A DNA stretch of 64,000 nucleotides from Pseudomonas citrullilanati. Its GTDB lineage: Bacteria; Pseudomonadota; Gammaproteobacteria; Pseudomonadales; Pseudomonadaceae. Of this stretch, positions 1 through 8,530 are shown one piece after another. Position 1 is the first letter of the stretch. Each line of letters opens with the position of its first letter. The notes under the pieces were generated by a model, which was not told the origin of the DNA, did not search any database, and was given only the letters and a program-made list of their open reading frames with translations. The DNA is taken from the NCBI RefSeq assembly GCF_030580855.1, contig NZ_JAUQOP010000024.1:1-64000 (forward strand). The letters run 5' to 3'. Position numbers and translations under genes: made by a program.

Positions 1-498
1 GGCAGGCGCTGCTGCCGCGACCGGAGCGGCCTTGCCGCCGGTGAGTGCGCTCAGGGAGTCGTTGCCGAACGCCGAGTTCATCTTGGTCGGGGCGCTGTTC
101 ATCAGGGTGTCGAGCTTGCCGACCTTGTGCAGGGCCTGCTTGACCTTGGTCAGCAACTGTTCGTTGGTAAACGGCTTGCTGACGTAGCCGGAAACGCCGG
201 CCTGGATCGCCTGGACCACGTTTTCCTTGTCGCCCCGGCTGGTCACCATCACGAACGGCATGCCCTTGAGGTTGTCTTGCTGACGGCACCAGGTCAGCAG
301 TTCCAGGCCGGACATCTCGGGCATTTCCCAATCGCACAGCACCAGGTCGAACGCCTCGCGGGCCAGCAGCGCCTGGGCTTTCTTGCCGTTCACCGCGTCT
401 TCGATGCGCACGCCCGGAAAGTAATTGCGCAGGCACTTCTTCACCAGGTCACGAATGAACGAAGCATCATCCACGACCAACACACTGACCTTACTCAT
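1..498 (-). CDS. CheY-like response regulator (3' end outside window)
   Basis: The minus-strand frame opens with ATG at 498 and stays open to the window edge, so about 166 N-terminal residues are visible. It begins with a receiver domain: the acidic pair is in VLVVDDASFIRD, the phosphoacceptor Asp is in LVLCDWEMPEMSG (near residue 55), the conserved Thr/Ser in VMVTSRGDK and the Lys in GYVSKPF. After about residue 125 the chain turns Ala/Pro/Gly-rich, like a linker to a further part beyond the edge. It lies downstream of phoU on the same strand but is separated from it by a strong terminator and has its own start, so it is probably a separate unit. A response-regulator gene next to phoU is common in Pseudomonas; the output is not visible here. 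Confidence 0.85.
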   Translation of the reverse strand, partial: MSKVSVLVVDDASFIRDLVKKCLRNYFPGVRIEDAVNGKKAQALLAREAFDLVLCDWEMPEMSGLELLTWCRQQDNLKGMPFVMVTSRGDKENVVQAIQAGVSGYVSKPFTNEQLLTKVKQALHKVGKLDTLMNSAPTKMNSAFGNDSLSALTGGKAAPVAAAAPA

Positions 499-610
499 CC
501 AGATACACCTCTAAAAAATCCCGGCAAGCATACCGCTTTTACTGATGGCACATTGCCAAAAACCGTCAGTCACGCCGGGACTTTTCGTTCACGGGGTGCT
601 GCTTTCGATT

Positions 611-650
611 AAAAAAAACCCAAAAAAAAAGCCCGGCCAGAAGGCCGGGC
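611..650 (-). terminator. Rho-independent terminator after phoU
   Basis: A GC-rich hairpin (GCCCGGCC/GGCCGGGC, 631-650) is followed on the minus strand by a run of T residues (A-tract 622-630 on the plus strand). It lies 16 bases past the phoU stop and closes the pst-phoU unit. The GCTTTTCTT on the other side could give weak termination for plus-strand transcripts. Confidence 0.85.
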
Positions 651-666
651 GCTTTTCTTGGCAATC

Positions 667-1428
667 TTACTTATCGTCAGTCTCGCCCGGAACATTAGCG
701 GTTTCGGACAGGGTGCCTTCAACTTCTTCCTTCATGCGCTTGAGCCCCATGTGCCGTACATCGGTACCGCGCACCAGGTAGATCACAAGTTCGGAGATGT
801 TGCGCGCATGATCGCCGATACGCTCCAGGGAACGCAGGACCCAGATGATGCTCAGGACCCGGGAGATGGAACGCGGGTCTTCCATCATGTAGGTCGCCAG
901 TTCACGCAGGGCGGTCTTGTATTCGCGGTCAATGATCTTGTCGTACTGGGCCACCGACAACGCCAGGTCGGCGTCGAAGCGGGCGAAGGCGTCCAGCGCG
1001 TCGCGGACCATGTTGCGCACCTGGTCGCCAATGTGGCGCACCTCGACGTAACCGCGCGGGGCCTCGCCTTCTTCGCACAGCTGGATGGCCCGGCGGGCGA
1101 TCTTGGTGGCTTCGTCGCCGATCCGCTCCAGGTCGATCACCGACTTGGAGATGCTGATGATCAGGCGCAGGTCCGAAGCCGCCGGCTGGCGACGGGCCAG
1201 GATACGCAGGCATTCTTCGTCGATGTTGCGTTCCATCTGGTTGATCTGGTCGTCGATCTCCCGCACCTGCTGGGCCAGGCCGGAGTCGGCCTCGATCAGC
1301 GCGGTCACCGCGTCGTTGACCTGCTTTTCCACCAGGCCGCCCATGGCCAGCAGGTGGCTGCGCACCTCCTCTAGTTCGGCGTTGAACTGGGCGGAAATGT
1401 GGTGAGTAAGGCCTTCCTTCGAAATCAT
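667..1428 (-). CDS. phoU: Phosphate signalling protein PhoU
   Basis: PhoU is the cytoplasmic negative modulator that links the Pst transporter to the PhoR/PhoB system and keeps the Pho regulon off when phosphate is ample. The 253-residue protein has the expected two helical-bundle repeats, each with the acidic metal-binding signature: DLERIGDEATKIARRA in the first and SLERIGDHARNISELV in the second. The ATG at 1428 (MISKEGLTHHIS) is preferred over an upstream in-frame ATG at 1467, because GGAG lies 8 bases before it and family members start here. It is the last gene of pstSCAB-phoU, about 120 bases after pstB, with an inverted repeat in the gap. Confidence 0.96.
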   Translation of the reverse strand: MISKEGLTHHISAQFNAELEEVRSHLLAMGGLVEKQVNDAVTALIEADSGLAQQVREIDDQINQMERNIDEECLRILARRQPAASDLRLIISISKSVIDLERIGDEATKIARRAIQLCEEGEAPRGYVEVRHIGDQVRNMVRDALDAFARFDADLALSVAQYDKIIDREYKTALRELATYMMEDPRSISRVLSIIWVLRSLERIGDHARNISELVIYLVRGTDVRHMGLKRMKEEVEGTLSETANVPGETDDK

Positions 1429-1449
1429 GGGGTTCGCTCCGCGAAAGTT

Positions 1450-1531
1450 GCGAGCTTCAAGCTGCAAGCTTCAAGCAGTTAAAAGTTGATCCTGATGACG
1501 CACCGTTTCTGACTTGCCGCTTGAAGCTCGC
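1450..1531. repeat. REP/BIME-like inverted repeat between pstB and phoU
   Basis: A perfect 13-base inverted repeat, GCGAGCTTCAAGC (1450-1462) and GCTTGAAGCTCGC (1519-1531), encloses further AAGCTGCAAGCTTCAAGC-type sequence. This agrees with the class of dispersed intergenic palindromes found in Pseudomonas. In the pst operon mRNA it could form a hairpin and affect the stability of pstB versus phoU message; that role is inferred. Confidence 0.6.
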
Positions 1532-1546
1532 GGCTCGCAGCGGCCG

Positions 1547-2380
1547 CTAGCCATAGCGGCCCGTAATATAGTCTTCGGTCTGCTTCTTGGCCGGGTTGGT
1601 GAACAGGGTGTCGGTGTCGCCGAACTCCACCAGCTTGCCCATGTACATGAACGCGGTGTAGTCGGAAACCCGCGCCGCCTGTTGCATGTTGTGGGTCACG
1701 ATGACGATGGTGAACTTGGACTTGAGTTCGTAGATCAGCTCCTCGACCTTCAGCGTCGAGATCGGGTCCAGCGCCGAGCACGGTTCGTCGAGCAGCAGCA
1801 CTTCCGGTTCCACGGCGATGGTACGGGCAATCACCAGGCGTTGCTGCTGGCCGCCGGACAGGCCCAGGGCCGAGTCATGCAGGCGGTCCTTGACCTCGTC
1901 CCACAGCGCCGCGCCCTTGAGCGCCCACTCCACGGCTTCGTCGAGAATGCGCTTCTTGTTGATGCCCTGGATGCGCAGGCCGTAGACCACGTTCTCGTAG
2001 ATGGTCTTCGGGAACGGGTTGGGCTTCTGGAACACCATGCCCACGCGACGGCGCAGCTCGGCCACGTCCTCGCCCTTGCGATAGATGTTGTTGCCGTAGA
2101 GGTTGATCTCGCCTTCGACGCGGCAACCGTCCACCAGGTCGTTCATGCGGTTGAAGGTGCGCAGCAAGGTCGACTTGCCGCAGCCCGACGGACCGATGAA
2201 CGCGGTGACGCGTTGTTTCGGGATGTTCATGCTGACGTCATACAGCGCCTGCTTCTCGCCGTAGAACAGGCTCAGGCCGGGCACTTCGATGGCCACGGTT
2301 TCCTGGGCCAGGTCCAGGCTCTGCTTGTCGCGGCCCAGGGCCGACAGGTTGATGCCGTGTGAATGTGCTTCGTGTTGCAT
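1547..2380 (-). CDS. pstB: Phosphate ABC transporter ATPase PstB
   Basis: This is the ATP-hydrolysing subunit of the high-affinity phosphate importer. The 277-residue protein carries a Walker A motif GPSGCGKST (near residue 80), the ABC signature LSGGQQQRL, Walker B VLLLDEPCSALD, and the switch His in VIVTHNM. The roughly 35-residue N-terminal extension (MQHEAHSHGINLSALG) before the ABC domain is longer than in enteric PstB, as is usual for pseudomonads. A GGGAG lies before the ATG. It is third in the pstC-pstA-pstB-phoU order and separated from pstA by a REP pair, which could uncouple its expression from the upstream genes. Confidence 0.97.
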   Translation of the reverse strand: MQHEAHSHGINLSALGRDKQSLDLAQETVAIEVPGLSLFYGEKQALYDVSMNIPKQRVTAFIGPSGCGKSTLLRTFNRMNDLVDGCRVEGEINLYGNNIYRKGEDVAELRRRVGMVFQKPNPFPKTIYENVVYGLRIQGINKKRILDEAVEWALKGAALWDEVKDRLHDSALGLSGGQQQRLVIARTIAVEPEVLLLDEPCSALDPISTLKVEELIYELKSKFTIVIVTHNMQQAARVSDYTAFMYMGKLVEFGDTDTLFTNPAKKQTEDYITGRYG

Positions 2381-2448
2381 GGGAGGCTCCCTGTGCTAAC
2401 AAATTCGGTTCGGCCGGCCACCGGGTGGCCCTGCCAATCTGTGTATTT

Positions 2449-2536
2449 GTGGGAGCGGGCTTGCTCGCGAAAGCGGTGTATCAGCTTGCATCTCTGCTGA
2501 ATGTACCGCCGTCTTCGCGAGCAAGCCCGCTCCCAC
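2449..2536. repeat. REP pair (GTGGGAGCGGGCTTGCTCGCGA type) inside pst operon
   Basis: Two opposed copies of the Pseudomonas REP sequence (GTGGGAGCGGGCTTGCTCGCGA at 2449-2470 and its complement at 2515-2536) form a long hairpin in the pstA-pstB gap. Such elements occur in large numbers in these genomes and can act as mRNA stabilisers or partial terminators. Confidence 0.88.
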
Positions 2537-2543
2537 ATAGAAA

Positions 2544-4214
2544 TCAGCTATCCAGCGCCTTGTACTTCTCGCGCAGGTGGTTACGGATCCATACCGCCGA
2601 CAGGTTCAGTACCGCGATCACCAGCACCAGCAACAGGGCCGTGGCGTACACCAGCGGTCGGGCCGCCTCGACGTTCGGGCTCTGGAAGCCCACGTCGTAG
2701 ATGTGGAAGCCCAGGTGCATGATCTTCTGGTCCAGGTGCAGATACGGGTAGTTGCCGTCCAGCGGCAGCGACGGCGCCAGTTTCACCACGCCCACCAGCA
2801 TCAGCGGCGCCACTTCACCGGCGGCACGGGCCACGGCGAGAATCATCCCGGTCATCATCGCCGGGCTGGCCATCGGCAGGACGATTTTCCACAAGGTCTC
2901 GGCCTTGGTCGCGCCGAGGGCCAGGGAGCCTTCGCGCACGGTGCGCGGGATCCGCGCCAGGCCTTCTTCCGTGGCCACGATCACCACCGGCACCGCCAGC
3001 AGCGCCAGGGTCAGCGAGGCCCAGAGCAGGCCGGGGGTGCCGAAGGTCGGCGCCGGCAGGGCTTCGGGGAAGAACAGGCGGTCGACCGAGCCACCCAGCA
3101 CGTAGACGAAGAAGCCCAGGCCGAACACGCCGTAGACGATCGCCGGAACGCCCGCCAGGTTGTTCACCGCGATGCGGATCAGCCGGGTCATCGGCCCCTG
3201 GCGAGCGTACTCGCGCAGGTAGACCGCCGCCAGCACGCCGAACGGGGTCACGATCATCGCCATGATCAGGGTCATCATCACCGTGCCGAAGATCGCCGGG
3301 AAGATGCCGCCTTCGGTGTTGGCTTCACGGGGGTCGTCGCTGAGGAATTCCCAGACCTTGCTGAAATAGAAACCGAGCTTGGTCAGGGTGCCCATGGCGT
3401 TCGGCTGGTAGGCGTGCACCACCTTGCCGATGCCGATCTCCACTTCCTTGCCGTTGGCATCGCGGGCGGTCAGGCTGTCGCGGTTGAACTGCGCATGCAG
3501 GTCGGACAGGCGCGCTTCGATGTCCTTGTAGCGGGCATTGAGTTCGGCGCGCTCGCTTTCCAGGTCGGCCTGGGCGGCAGCGTCGAGCTTGCCGTCCAGT
3601 TCCAGTTTGCGCCCGTGCAGGCGGATGCGTTCCAGGCCGGCGTTGATCGCGCCGATGTCGGTTTTTTCCAGGGTCTTGAGGTCGGCGGCCAGTTGGTTGA
3701 CGCGCTTGACGCGAGCCTGCAACTCCGGCCACGCGGCCTCGCCCTCGGCGACGACCTTGCCATCTTCCTTGACGTTGACCAGGTAGCCGTAGAAGTTGCC
3801 CCACTCGCGGCGCTCGATGGCCATCAGTTCCGGTGGCGTGGTCTGGTTGGTCAGCCAATCGCCGACGATCCAGGTGAAGTCGGTGCCGTTGAGGTCGCGG
3901 TTGCCCACCTTGACCAACTCGCGGGTCATGAATTCCGGGCCTTCGTCAGGCACCGGCAGGCCGGCGCTCTTGAGGCGCTCGCGAGGCACTTCTTCTTTCT
4001 GCACCACTTCGCCCACCACCAGGTGCGCGGGCATGCCCGGCACGTTGTAGTTGGCGTGGACCAGGTCCGCCGGCCAGAAGTGACCCAGGCCGCGCACCGC
4101 GATCACCGCCAGCAGGCCAATGGTCATGATGACCGCGATGGACACCGCGCCACCGCTGATCCAGACGCCGGGGGCGCCGCTCTTGAACCATCCTTTCAGG
4201 GAGTTCTGTTTCAC
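2544..4214 (-). CDS. pstA: Phosphate ABC transporter permease PstA (long form)
   Basis: PstA forms half of the inner-membrane channel of the phosphate importer. The 556-residue protein is about twice the length of enteric PstA. After the first membrane helix (near residues 22-45) there is a hydrophilic insert of about 250 residues, including a Lys/Glu-rich coiled-coil-like stretch around residues 165-240. The remaining five helices and the permease loop (EGLARIPRTVREGSLALGA) are in the C-terminal half. Both permeases in this operon are of this long form, as known for Pseudomonas. It lies 15 bases downstream of pstC, so the two are co-transcribed. Confidence 0.95.
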   Translation of the reverse strand: MKQNSLKGWFKSGAPGVWISGGAVSIAVIMTIGLLAVIAVRGLGHFWPADLVHANYNVPGMPAHLVVGEVVQKEEVPRERLKSAGLPVPDEGPEFMTRELVKVGNRDLNGTDFTWIVGDWLTNQTTPPELMAIERREWGNFYGYLVNVKEDGKVVAEGEAAWPELQARVKRVNQLAADLKTLEKTDIGAINAGLERIRLHGRKLELDGKLDAAAQADLESERAELNARYKDIEARLSDLHAQFNRDSLTARDANGKEVEIGIGKVVHAYQPNAMGTLTKLGFYFSKVWEFLSDDPREANTEGGIFPAIFGTVMMTLIMAMIVTPFGVLAAVYLREYARQGPMTRLIRIAVNNLAGVPAIVYGVFGLGFFVYVLGGSVDRLFFPEALPAPTFGTPGLLWASLTLALLAVPVVIVATEEGLARIPRTVREGSLALGATKAETLWKIVLPMASPAMMTGMILAVARAAGEVAPLMLVGVVKLAPSLPLDGNYPYLHLDQKIMHLGFHIYDVGFQSPNVEAARPLVYATALLLVLVIAVLNLSAVWIRNHLREKYKALDS

Positions 4215-4229
4215 AGACTTCTACCTTTC

Positions 4230-6515
4230 TTAAAGCGACGAATATTTCTTGCGCAGACGCTGACGGATCAGCTCGGCGAGGGTGTTCATGACGAAGGTGA
4301 ACAGCAGCAGCACCAGCGCCGACAGGAACAGCACGCGGTAATGGCTGCCACCGACTTCCGACTCGGGCATTTCCACCGCCACGTTGGCCGCCAGGGTGCG
4401 CAAGCCTTCGAACAGGTTCATTTCCATGACCGGGGTGTTGCCGGTGGCCATCAGCACGATCATGGTTTCACCCACCGCGCGCCCCATGCCGATCATCAAG
4501 GCCGAGAAGATGCCCGGGCTGGCGGTGAGGATCACCACGCGGGTCATGGTCTGCCACGGCGTGGCACCCAGGGCCAGGGAGCCCAGGGTCAGGCCGCGAG
4601 GCACGCTGAACACGGCGTCTTCGGCGATGGAGTAGATGTTCGGGATCACCGCGAAGCCCATGGCCAGGCCGACCACCAGGGCGTTGCGCTGGTCGTAGGT
4701 GATGCCCAGGTCGTGGGAGATCCACATACGCATGTCACCGCCGAAGAACCAGGCTTCCATGTACGGGCTCATGTACAGCGAGAGCCAGCCCACGAACAGG
4801 ATCACCGGGATCAACAAGGCGCTTTCCCAACCGTCCGGCACCTTCAGGCGCACGGACTCGGGCAGGCGGCTGAAGAAGAAACCGGCCACCAGGATGCCAA
4901 TCGGCAACAACATCAGCAGGCTGAAGATCCCCGGCAGATGGCCTTCGACGTAAGGCGCCAGGAACAGGCCGGCGAAGAAACCGAGGATCACCGTCGGCAT
5001 CGCTTCCATCAGCTCGATCACCGGCTTGACCTTGCGGCGCATGCCCGGGGCCATGAAGTACGCGGTGTAGATCGCCGCCGCCACCGCCAGCGGTGCCGCC
5101 AGCAGCATTGCGTAGAACGCCGCCTTGAGGGTACCGAAGGTCAGCGGCGAGAGGCTCAGCTTGGGTTCGAAGTCGGTGTTGGCCGCGGTCGATTGCCAGA
5201 CGTACTTGGGTTCGTCGTAGTTTTCGTACCAGACCTTGCTCCACAACGCGCTCCACGACACTTCCGGGTGCGGGTTGTCCAGCGTCAGCGGTTGCAGCTT
5301 GCCGCCCTGCTCGACGATCAACCGGTTGGCCCGTGGCGACATGCCGAACAGGCCCTGGCCGTCGACCACCTGGTCCACCAGCAAGGTGCGGTGGGCGGTG
5401 CTGTGGAAGACCCCGAGCTTGCCGGCCGCGTCGAGGGCCACGAAGCCTTTGCGACGCTCTTCGGCGGTGATTTCAACAATCGGCGTGGTGCCCATCTGGA
5501 AGCTGCGGATCTGCTTCAGGCGTTGCTCGCCGTCAGGGTCGCGGGCCATGAACCATTGGCTCAGGCCACCCTTGGAGTCGCCGACGATCAGCGAAATGCC
5601 ACCCACCAGCTGGGTCGCCGCAGTGACCTGGGCCTCACCGTTTTCCAGCAGCTTGTAGCGCCCGTTGAGGCTCTTGTCTCGCAGGCTGAACACATCGGCC
5701 TGGGCGCGTCCGTTGATCACGTACAGCCACTGCTGGCGCGGATCGACGAAGATGTGCTTCACCGGTTCGGTCATCTGCGGCAACTCGATGCGCGTCTGCT
5801 CGCTGGTGACTTCGCCGGTCATCATGTTTTCTTCGCTGGTCAGCGACAGCACCTGCAGTTGGGCGCCGCTGGAACCGGCCAGCAGCAGGGTCGAATCGGT
5901 GGCGTTGAGGCTGACGTGCTCCAGGGCGGCGCCTTGCTCGTTCAACGCGATAGGCGTTTCGCCATAGGGGTATTCGACCGCGGGCGAGATGGTTTTCTTG
6001 CCATCCGGGTAGCTGACCTTATAGGTGTGACGGAACACCAGGGCCTGGCCATTGGACAAGCCGACCGCCACCAGCGGGCTGCCGGGCTGGTCCTTGCCGA
6101 TGGAGGTCACGCGGGTGCCGGCCGGGATCGGCAAGTCGACGCGGCGCAATTCGGCACCGCTGCCCAGGTCGAAAAACAGTGCCTGGCCCTTGTCGGAAAC
6201 CCGCATCGCCACCTGGTTCTGTTCTTCGATGGCGATCATCAGCGGTTTGCCGGCGTCCTGCATCCAGGCCGGGGTAATCGAGTCCTTGGCGGTCAGGTCC
6301 GCGCCCTGGAACAGGGGCATTACCACATAGGCCAGGAAGAAGAAGATCAACGTGATGGCGGCGAGTACCGCGAGGCCGCCCACCAGCACGTACCAGCGGG
6401 TCAGGCGATCCTTGAGCGCACGGATACGGCGCTTGCGTTGCAGCTCAGGCGTATTGAAGTCAATGCGCTTGGGAGGGGAAGTCGTAGTCATTGTGGAATT
6501 GGCCAGATCATTCAT
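4230..6515 (-). CDS. pstC: Phosphate ABC transporter permease PstC (long form)
   Basis: This is the other membrane half of the phosphate importer, 761 residues with the chosen start. A first helix (near residues 40-65) is followed by an extracytoplasmic domain of about 370 residues with repeated beta-strand character. The typical permease core is in the last 290 residues, with the loop FSVPRGLTLGSLALGATPWQ. I chose ATG 6515 (MNDLANS), not the in-frame GTG at 6521: AGGG sits seven bases before the ATG but only one base before the GTG. A Pho box ends 22 bases upstream, and its predicted -10 would put the transcript start at or next to this ATG. A later in-frame ATG exists at 6491. Confidence 0.94.
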   Translation of the reverse strand: MNDLANSTMTTTSPPKRIDFNTPELQRKRRIRALKDRLTRWYVLVGGLAVLAAITLIFFFLAYVVMPLFQGADLTAKDSITPAWMQDAGKPLMIAIEEQNQVAMRVSDKGQALFFDLGSGAELRRVDLPIPAGTRVTSIGKDQPGSPLVAVGLSNGQALVFRHTYKVSYPDGKKTISPAVEYPYGETPIALNEQGAALEHVSLNATDSTLLLAGSSGAQLQVLSLTSEENMMTGEVTSEQTRIELPQMTEPVKHIFVDPRQQWLYVINGRAQADVFSLRDKSLNGRYKLLENGEAQVTAATQLVGGISLIVGDSKGGLSQWFMARDPDGEQRLKQIRSFQMGTTPIVEITAEERRKGFVALDAAGKLGVFHSTAHRTLLVDQVVDGQGLFGMSPRANRLIVEQGGKLQPLTLDNPHPEVSWSALWSKVWYENYDEPKYVWQSTAANTDFEPKLSLSPLTFGTLKAAFYAMLLAAPLAVAAAIYTAYFMAPGMRRKVKPVIELMEAMPTVILGFFAGLFLAPYVEGHLPGIFSLLMLLPIGILVAGFFFSRLPESVRLKVPDGWESALLIPVILFVGWLSLYMSPYMEAWFFGGDMRMWISHDLGITYDQRNALVVGLAMGFAVIPNIYSIAEDAVFSVPRGLTLGSLALGATPWQTMTRVVILTASPGIFSALMIGMGRAVGETMIVLMATGNTPVMEMNLFEGLRTLAANVAVEMPESEVGGSHYRVLFLSALVLLLFTFVMNTLAELIRQRLRKKYSSL

Positions 6516-6521
6516 GCGCAC

Positions 6522-6554
6522 ACCCTAGCGATCCTGTATGACAGAAAGATGACA
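6522..6554 (-). promoter_or_regulatory. Pho box and -10 of the pstC promoter
   Basis: On the minus strand TGTCATC-TTTC-TGTCATA (6554 to 6537) matches the PhoB-binding pattern of two heptamers with a 4-base spacer. Nine bases further is TAGGGT (6527-6522), the same geometry as the TAGAGT after the pstS Pho box. This gives pstCAB-phoU its own phosphate-responsive promoter. Confidence 0.8.
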
Positions 6555-6640
6555 ATGCAGTGACGCAACAAAACCGCCGCCCGTGGGAACCGGCAGCGCA
6601 GGGGAAATTCGTGTGTGGGGAGCGAGCCTGCCCGCCCCCA

Positions 6641-6668
6641 CAAAAAAGTCCGGGCGCTGGCCCGGACT
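6641..6668 (-). terminator. Terminator between pstS and pstC
   Basis: A hairpin AGTCCGGGC/GCCCGGACT (6647-6668) is followed on the minus strand by TTTTTTG. It begins six bases after the pstS stop, so most pstS transcripts should end here. That fits the usual excess of binding protein over permease and the separate Pho promoter before pstC. Confidence 0.85.
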
Positions 6669-6674
6669 CAGGTG

Positions 6675-7673
6675 TTACTGCTTGGCGACGTTGCCGCCTT
6701 CCGACAGGCCCAGGTCAGCCAGGGCCTTGGCGGCTACCTTGGCGGGCAGTGGGATGTAGCCGTCCTTGACCACGACTTCCTGGCCTTGCTTGGACAGGAC
6801 CAGCTTCACGAACTCGGCTTCCAGCGGGGCCAGAGGCTTGTTCGGAGCCTTGTTGACGTACACGTAGAGGAAGCGCGACAGCGGGTACTTGCCGTTCAGG
6901 GCGTTTTCTTCGGTGTCTTCGATGTAATCGGTGCTGCCTTTCTTGGCCAGGGCCACGGTTTTCACGCTGGCGGTCTTGTAGCCGATGCCCGAGTAGCCCA
7001 CGCCGTTGAGCGACGAGCTGATGGACTGCACGACCGAAGCCGAGCCAGGCTGTTCGTTCACGTTAGCCTTGTAGTCGCCTTTGCACAGGGCTTCTTCCTT
7101 GAAGTAGCCGTAGGTGCCGGATACCGAGTTACGACCGAACAGTTGTACCGGCTTGTTGGCCAGGTCGCCGGTCACGCCCAGGTCGCCCCAGGTCTTGACG
7201 TCGGTCTTGCCACCGCACAGGCGAGTGGACGAGAAGATCGCGTCGACCTGTTCCATGGTCAGGTGCTGGATCGGGTTGTCCTTGTGCACGAATACCGCCA
7301 GGGCGTCGACCGCCACTGGAATAGCGGTTGGCTTGTAGCCGTACTTCTGCTCGAAGGCTTGCAGCTCGTTGTCCTTCATCTTGCGGCTCATCGGGCCCAG
7401 GTTGGCGGTGCCTTCGGTGAGTGCGGGCGGCGCGGTGGAGGAACCGGCGGCCTGAATCTGGATGTTTACGTTCGGGTATTCCTTCTTGTAGTTCTCGGCC
7501 CACAAGGTCATCAGGTTGGCCAGGGTATCGGAGCCGACGCTGGAGAGGTTGCCCGATACACCAGTGGTCTTGGTGTAACTCGGGATCGCAGGGTCAACAG
7601 CGGCAACCGCGTTGGCAGTCGCGACGCCAGCAGCGACAAACGTCATTGCCGCCATCAAACGCTTCAGTTTCAT
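6675..7673 (-). CDS. pstS: Periplasmic phosphate-binding protein PstS
   Basis: PstS captures phosphate in the periplasm and delivers it to PstCA. The 332-residue precursor starts MKLKRLMAAMTFVAAGVATA and has a signal peptide with likely cleavage near residue 25. Phosphate-contact segments are visible: SVGSDTLANL, AGSSTAPPAL and GPMSRKM near the N-terminal half, and SGTYGYF in the second lobe. A well-formed Pho box lies 76 bases upstream and a strong terminator directly downstream. The divergent side belongs to an unrelated gene, so pstS is the first gene of the Pho-controlled cluster. Confidence 0.97.
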   Translation of the reverse strand: MKLKRLMAAMTFVAAGVATANAVAAVDPAIPSYTKTTGVSGNLSSVGSDTLANLMTLWAENYKKEYPNVNIQIQAAGSSTAPPALTEGTANLGPMSRKMKDNELQAFEQKYGYKPTAIPVAVDALAVFVHKDNPIQHLTMEQVDAIFSSTRLCGGKTDVKTWGDLGVTGDLANKPVQLFGRNSVSGTYGYFKEEALCKGDYKANVNEQPGSASVVQSISSSLNGVGYSGIGYKTASVKTVALAKKGSTDYIEDTEENALNGKYPLSRFLYVYVNKAPNKPLAPLEAEFVKLVLSKQGQEVVVKDGYIPLPAKVAAKALADLGLSEGGNVAKQ

Positions 7674-7733
7674 GCCTTACTCCTAGCAGATAGGGTGTGT
7701 TAAGTCGGCCAAGTATCGGTAAGCCGTGTGAAC

Positions 7734-7766
7734 ACTCTATGGCTGAAATATGACAATTGGATGAAA
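7734..7766 (-). promoter_or_regulatory. Pho box and -10 of pstS
   Basis: On the minus strand TTTCATC-CAAT-TGTCATA (7766 to 7749) matches the double-heptamer PhoB site; nine bases later comes TAGAGT (7739-7734) as the likely -10. No good -35 is present, as expected for a PhoB-activated promoter. Confidence 0.8.
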
Positions 7767-7843
7767 GGCCAGCATGGAGTTTTACAAAGCGTTTCTGCTA
7801 GCGCCGGGCGCGAATGGGCCGGCGCACCGGTCGCGGCTTTCTG

Positions 7844-7874
7844 TGGGGCGGGCACGATGCGGATGCCCGCCCCA
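7844..7874 (-). terminator. Inverted repeat after the 7880-8530 gene
   Basis: TGGGGCGGGCA (7844-7854) pairs perfectly with TGCCCGCCCCA (7864-7874). It begins five bases past the stop of the minus-strand gene upstream. There is no clear T-run after it, so it may be a weak terminator or an mRNA 3' stabiliser. Confidence 0.5.
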
Positions 7875-7879
7875 ACGCG

Positions 7880-8530
7880 TCAAGCGGCGGGCTGATCGAG
7901 CTCCAGGCCCAGGCCCAGGCGGCGCGACATGCAAGGCCAGCGCTTCCAGGCGGCACCGGTTTGCGGGCTGCTGAGCTTCTCGCGGTAGCTTTCCACCGAC
8001 TCCAGGGCGAATGTCTCGTCGTTGAGCATCTCGTCGAAGGCGTGATGCACCACTTCATCGAGCTGGTTGGCGAAGGCCTCGCCGATCAACTGGTGGGCGA
8101 TCAGGTTGGCGACCGTCATGTCCAGGGGGATCAGTGGCTGGCCGAAATGCTTGATGTACAGGTCATTGACCTCTTCGACGAATCGATGGGCCAGGTAGGC
8201 TTCGTCCAGCAGGCTGTCGAGCCCGACATGGCCGGCCATGATCGTCGGCGGCTGGAGGAAATACTGTTCGGCGATCTTCAGGACCGGCTTGATCTGCGGC
8301 TCGATCCCCGCCTCCCGGGCGACGTCGTTGGCGGCATCGAGCAGGTCAGGCACCTCATCGATGTAGGCGGCGACAAAACGCGCCAGGACAGCATTGGCGT
8401 TGGTCTCGGGCAATTGAATGGCACGGTGCAGGTGCGGTAGCTGGGTTTCCAGCTGACGGGCCAACTGGCCGGTCTGGGCTTCGTGTTGTTGGGCTTTTTG
8501 GATCTGCTCGCGCAATGCGGCGGTGTTCAT
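7880..8530 (-). CDS. Conserved hypothetical protein, helical
   Basis: A 216-residue soluble protein with no signal peptide or membrane segment. I chose ATG 8530 (MNTAALREQIQ); an in-frame ATG at 8572 would add 14 residues that look unlike the rest. The chain is predicted mostly helical, rich in Glu, Ala and Leu, with an acidic central part (YIDEVPDLLDAANDVAREAG). I do not recognise a domain or catalytic motif. It is transcribed away from the cytochrome oxidase operon, from a shared intergenic region of about 370 bases. The third-position GC is typical of core genes. Confidence 0.8.
   Translation of the reverse strand: MNTAALREQIQKAQQHEAQTGQLARQLETQLPHLHRAIQLPETNANAVLARFVAAYIDEVPDLLDAANDVAREAGIEPQIKPVLKIAEQYFLQPPTIMAGHVGLDSLLDEAYLAHRFVEEVNDLYIKHFGQPLIPLDMTVANLIAHQLIGEAFANQLDEVVHHAFDEMLNDETFALESVESYREKLSSPQTGAAWKRWPCMSRRLGLGLELDQPAA

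Noticed and set aside
2577..6563. 1328-codon open frame antisense to pstA and pstC
   Set aside because: It is His/Gln/Arg-rich low-complexity translation, a shadow of the GC-rich third positions of the real minus-strand genes.
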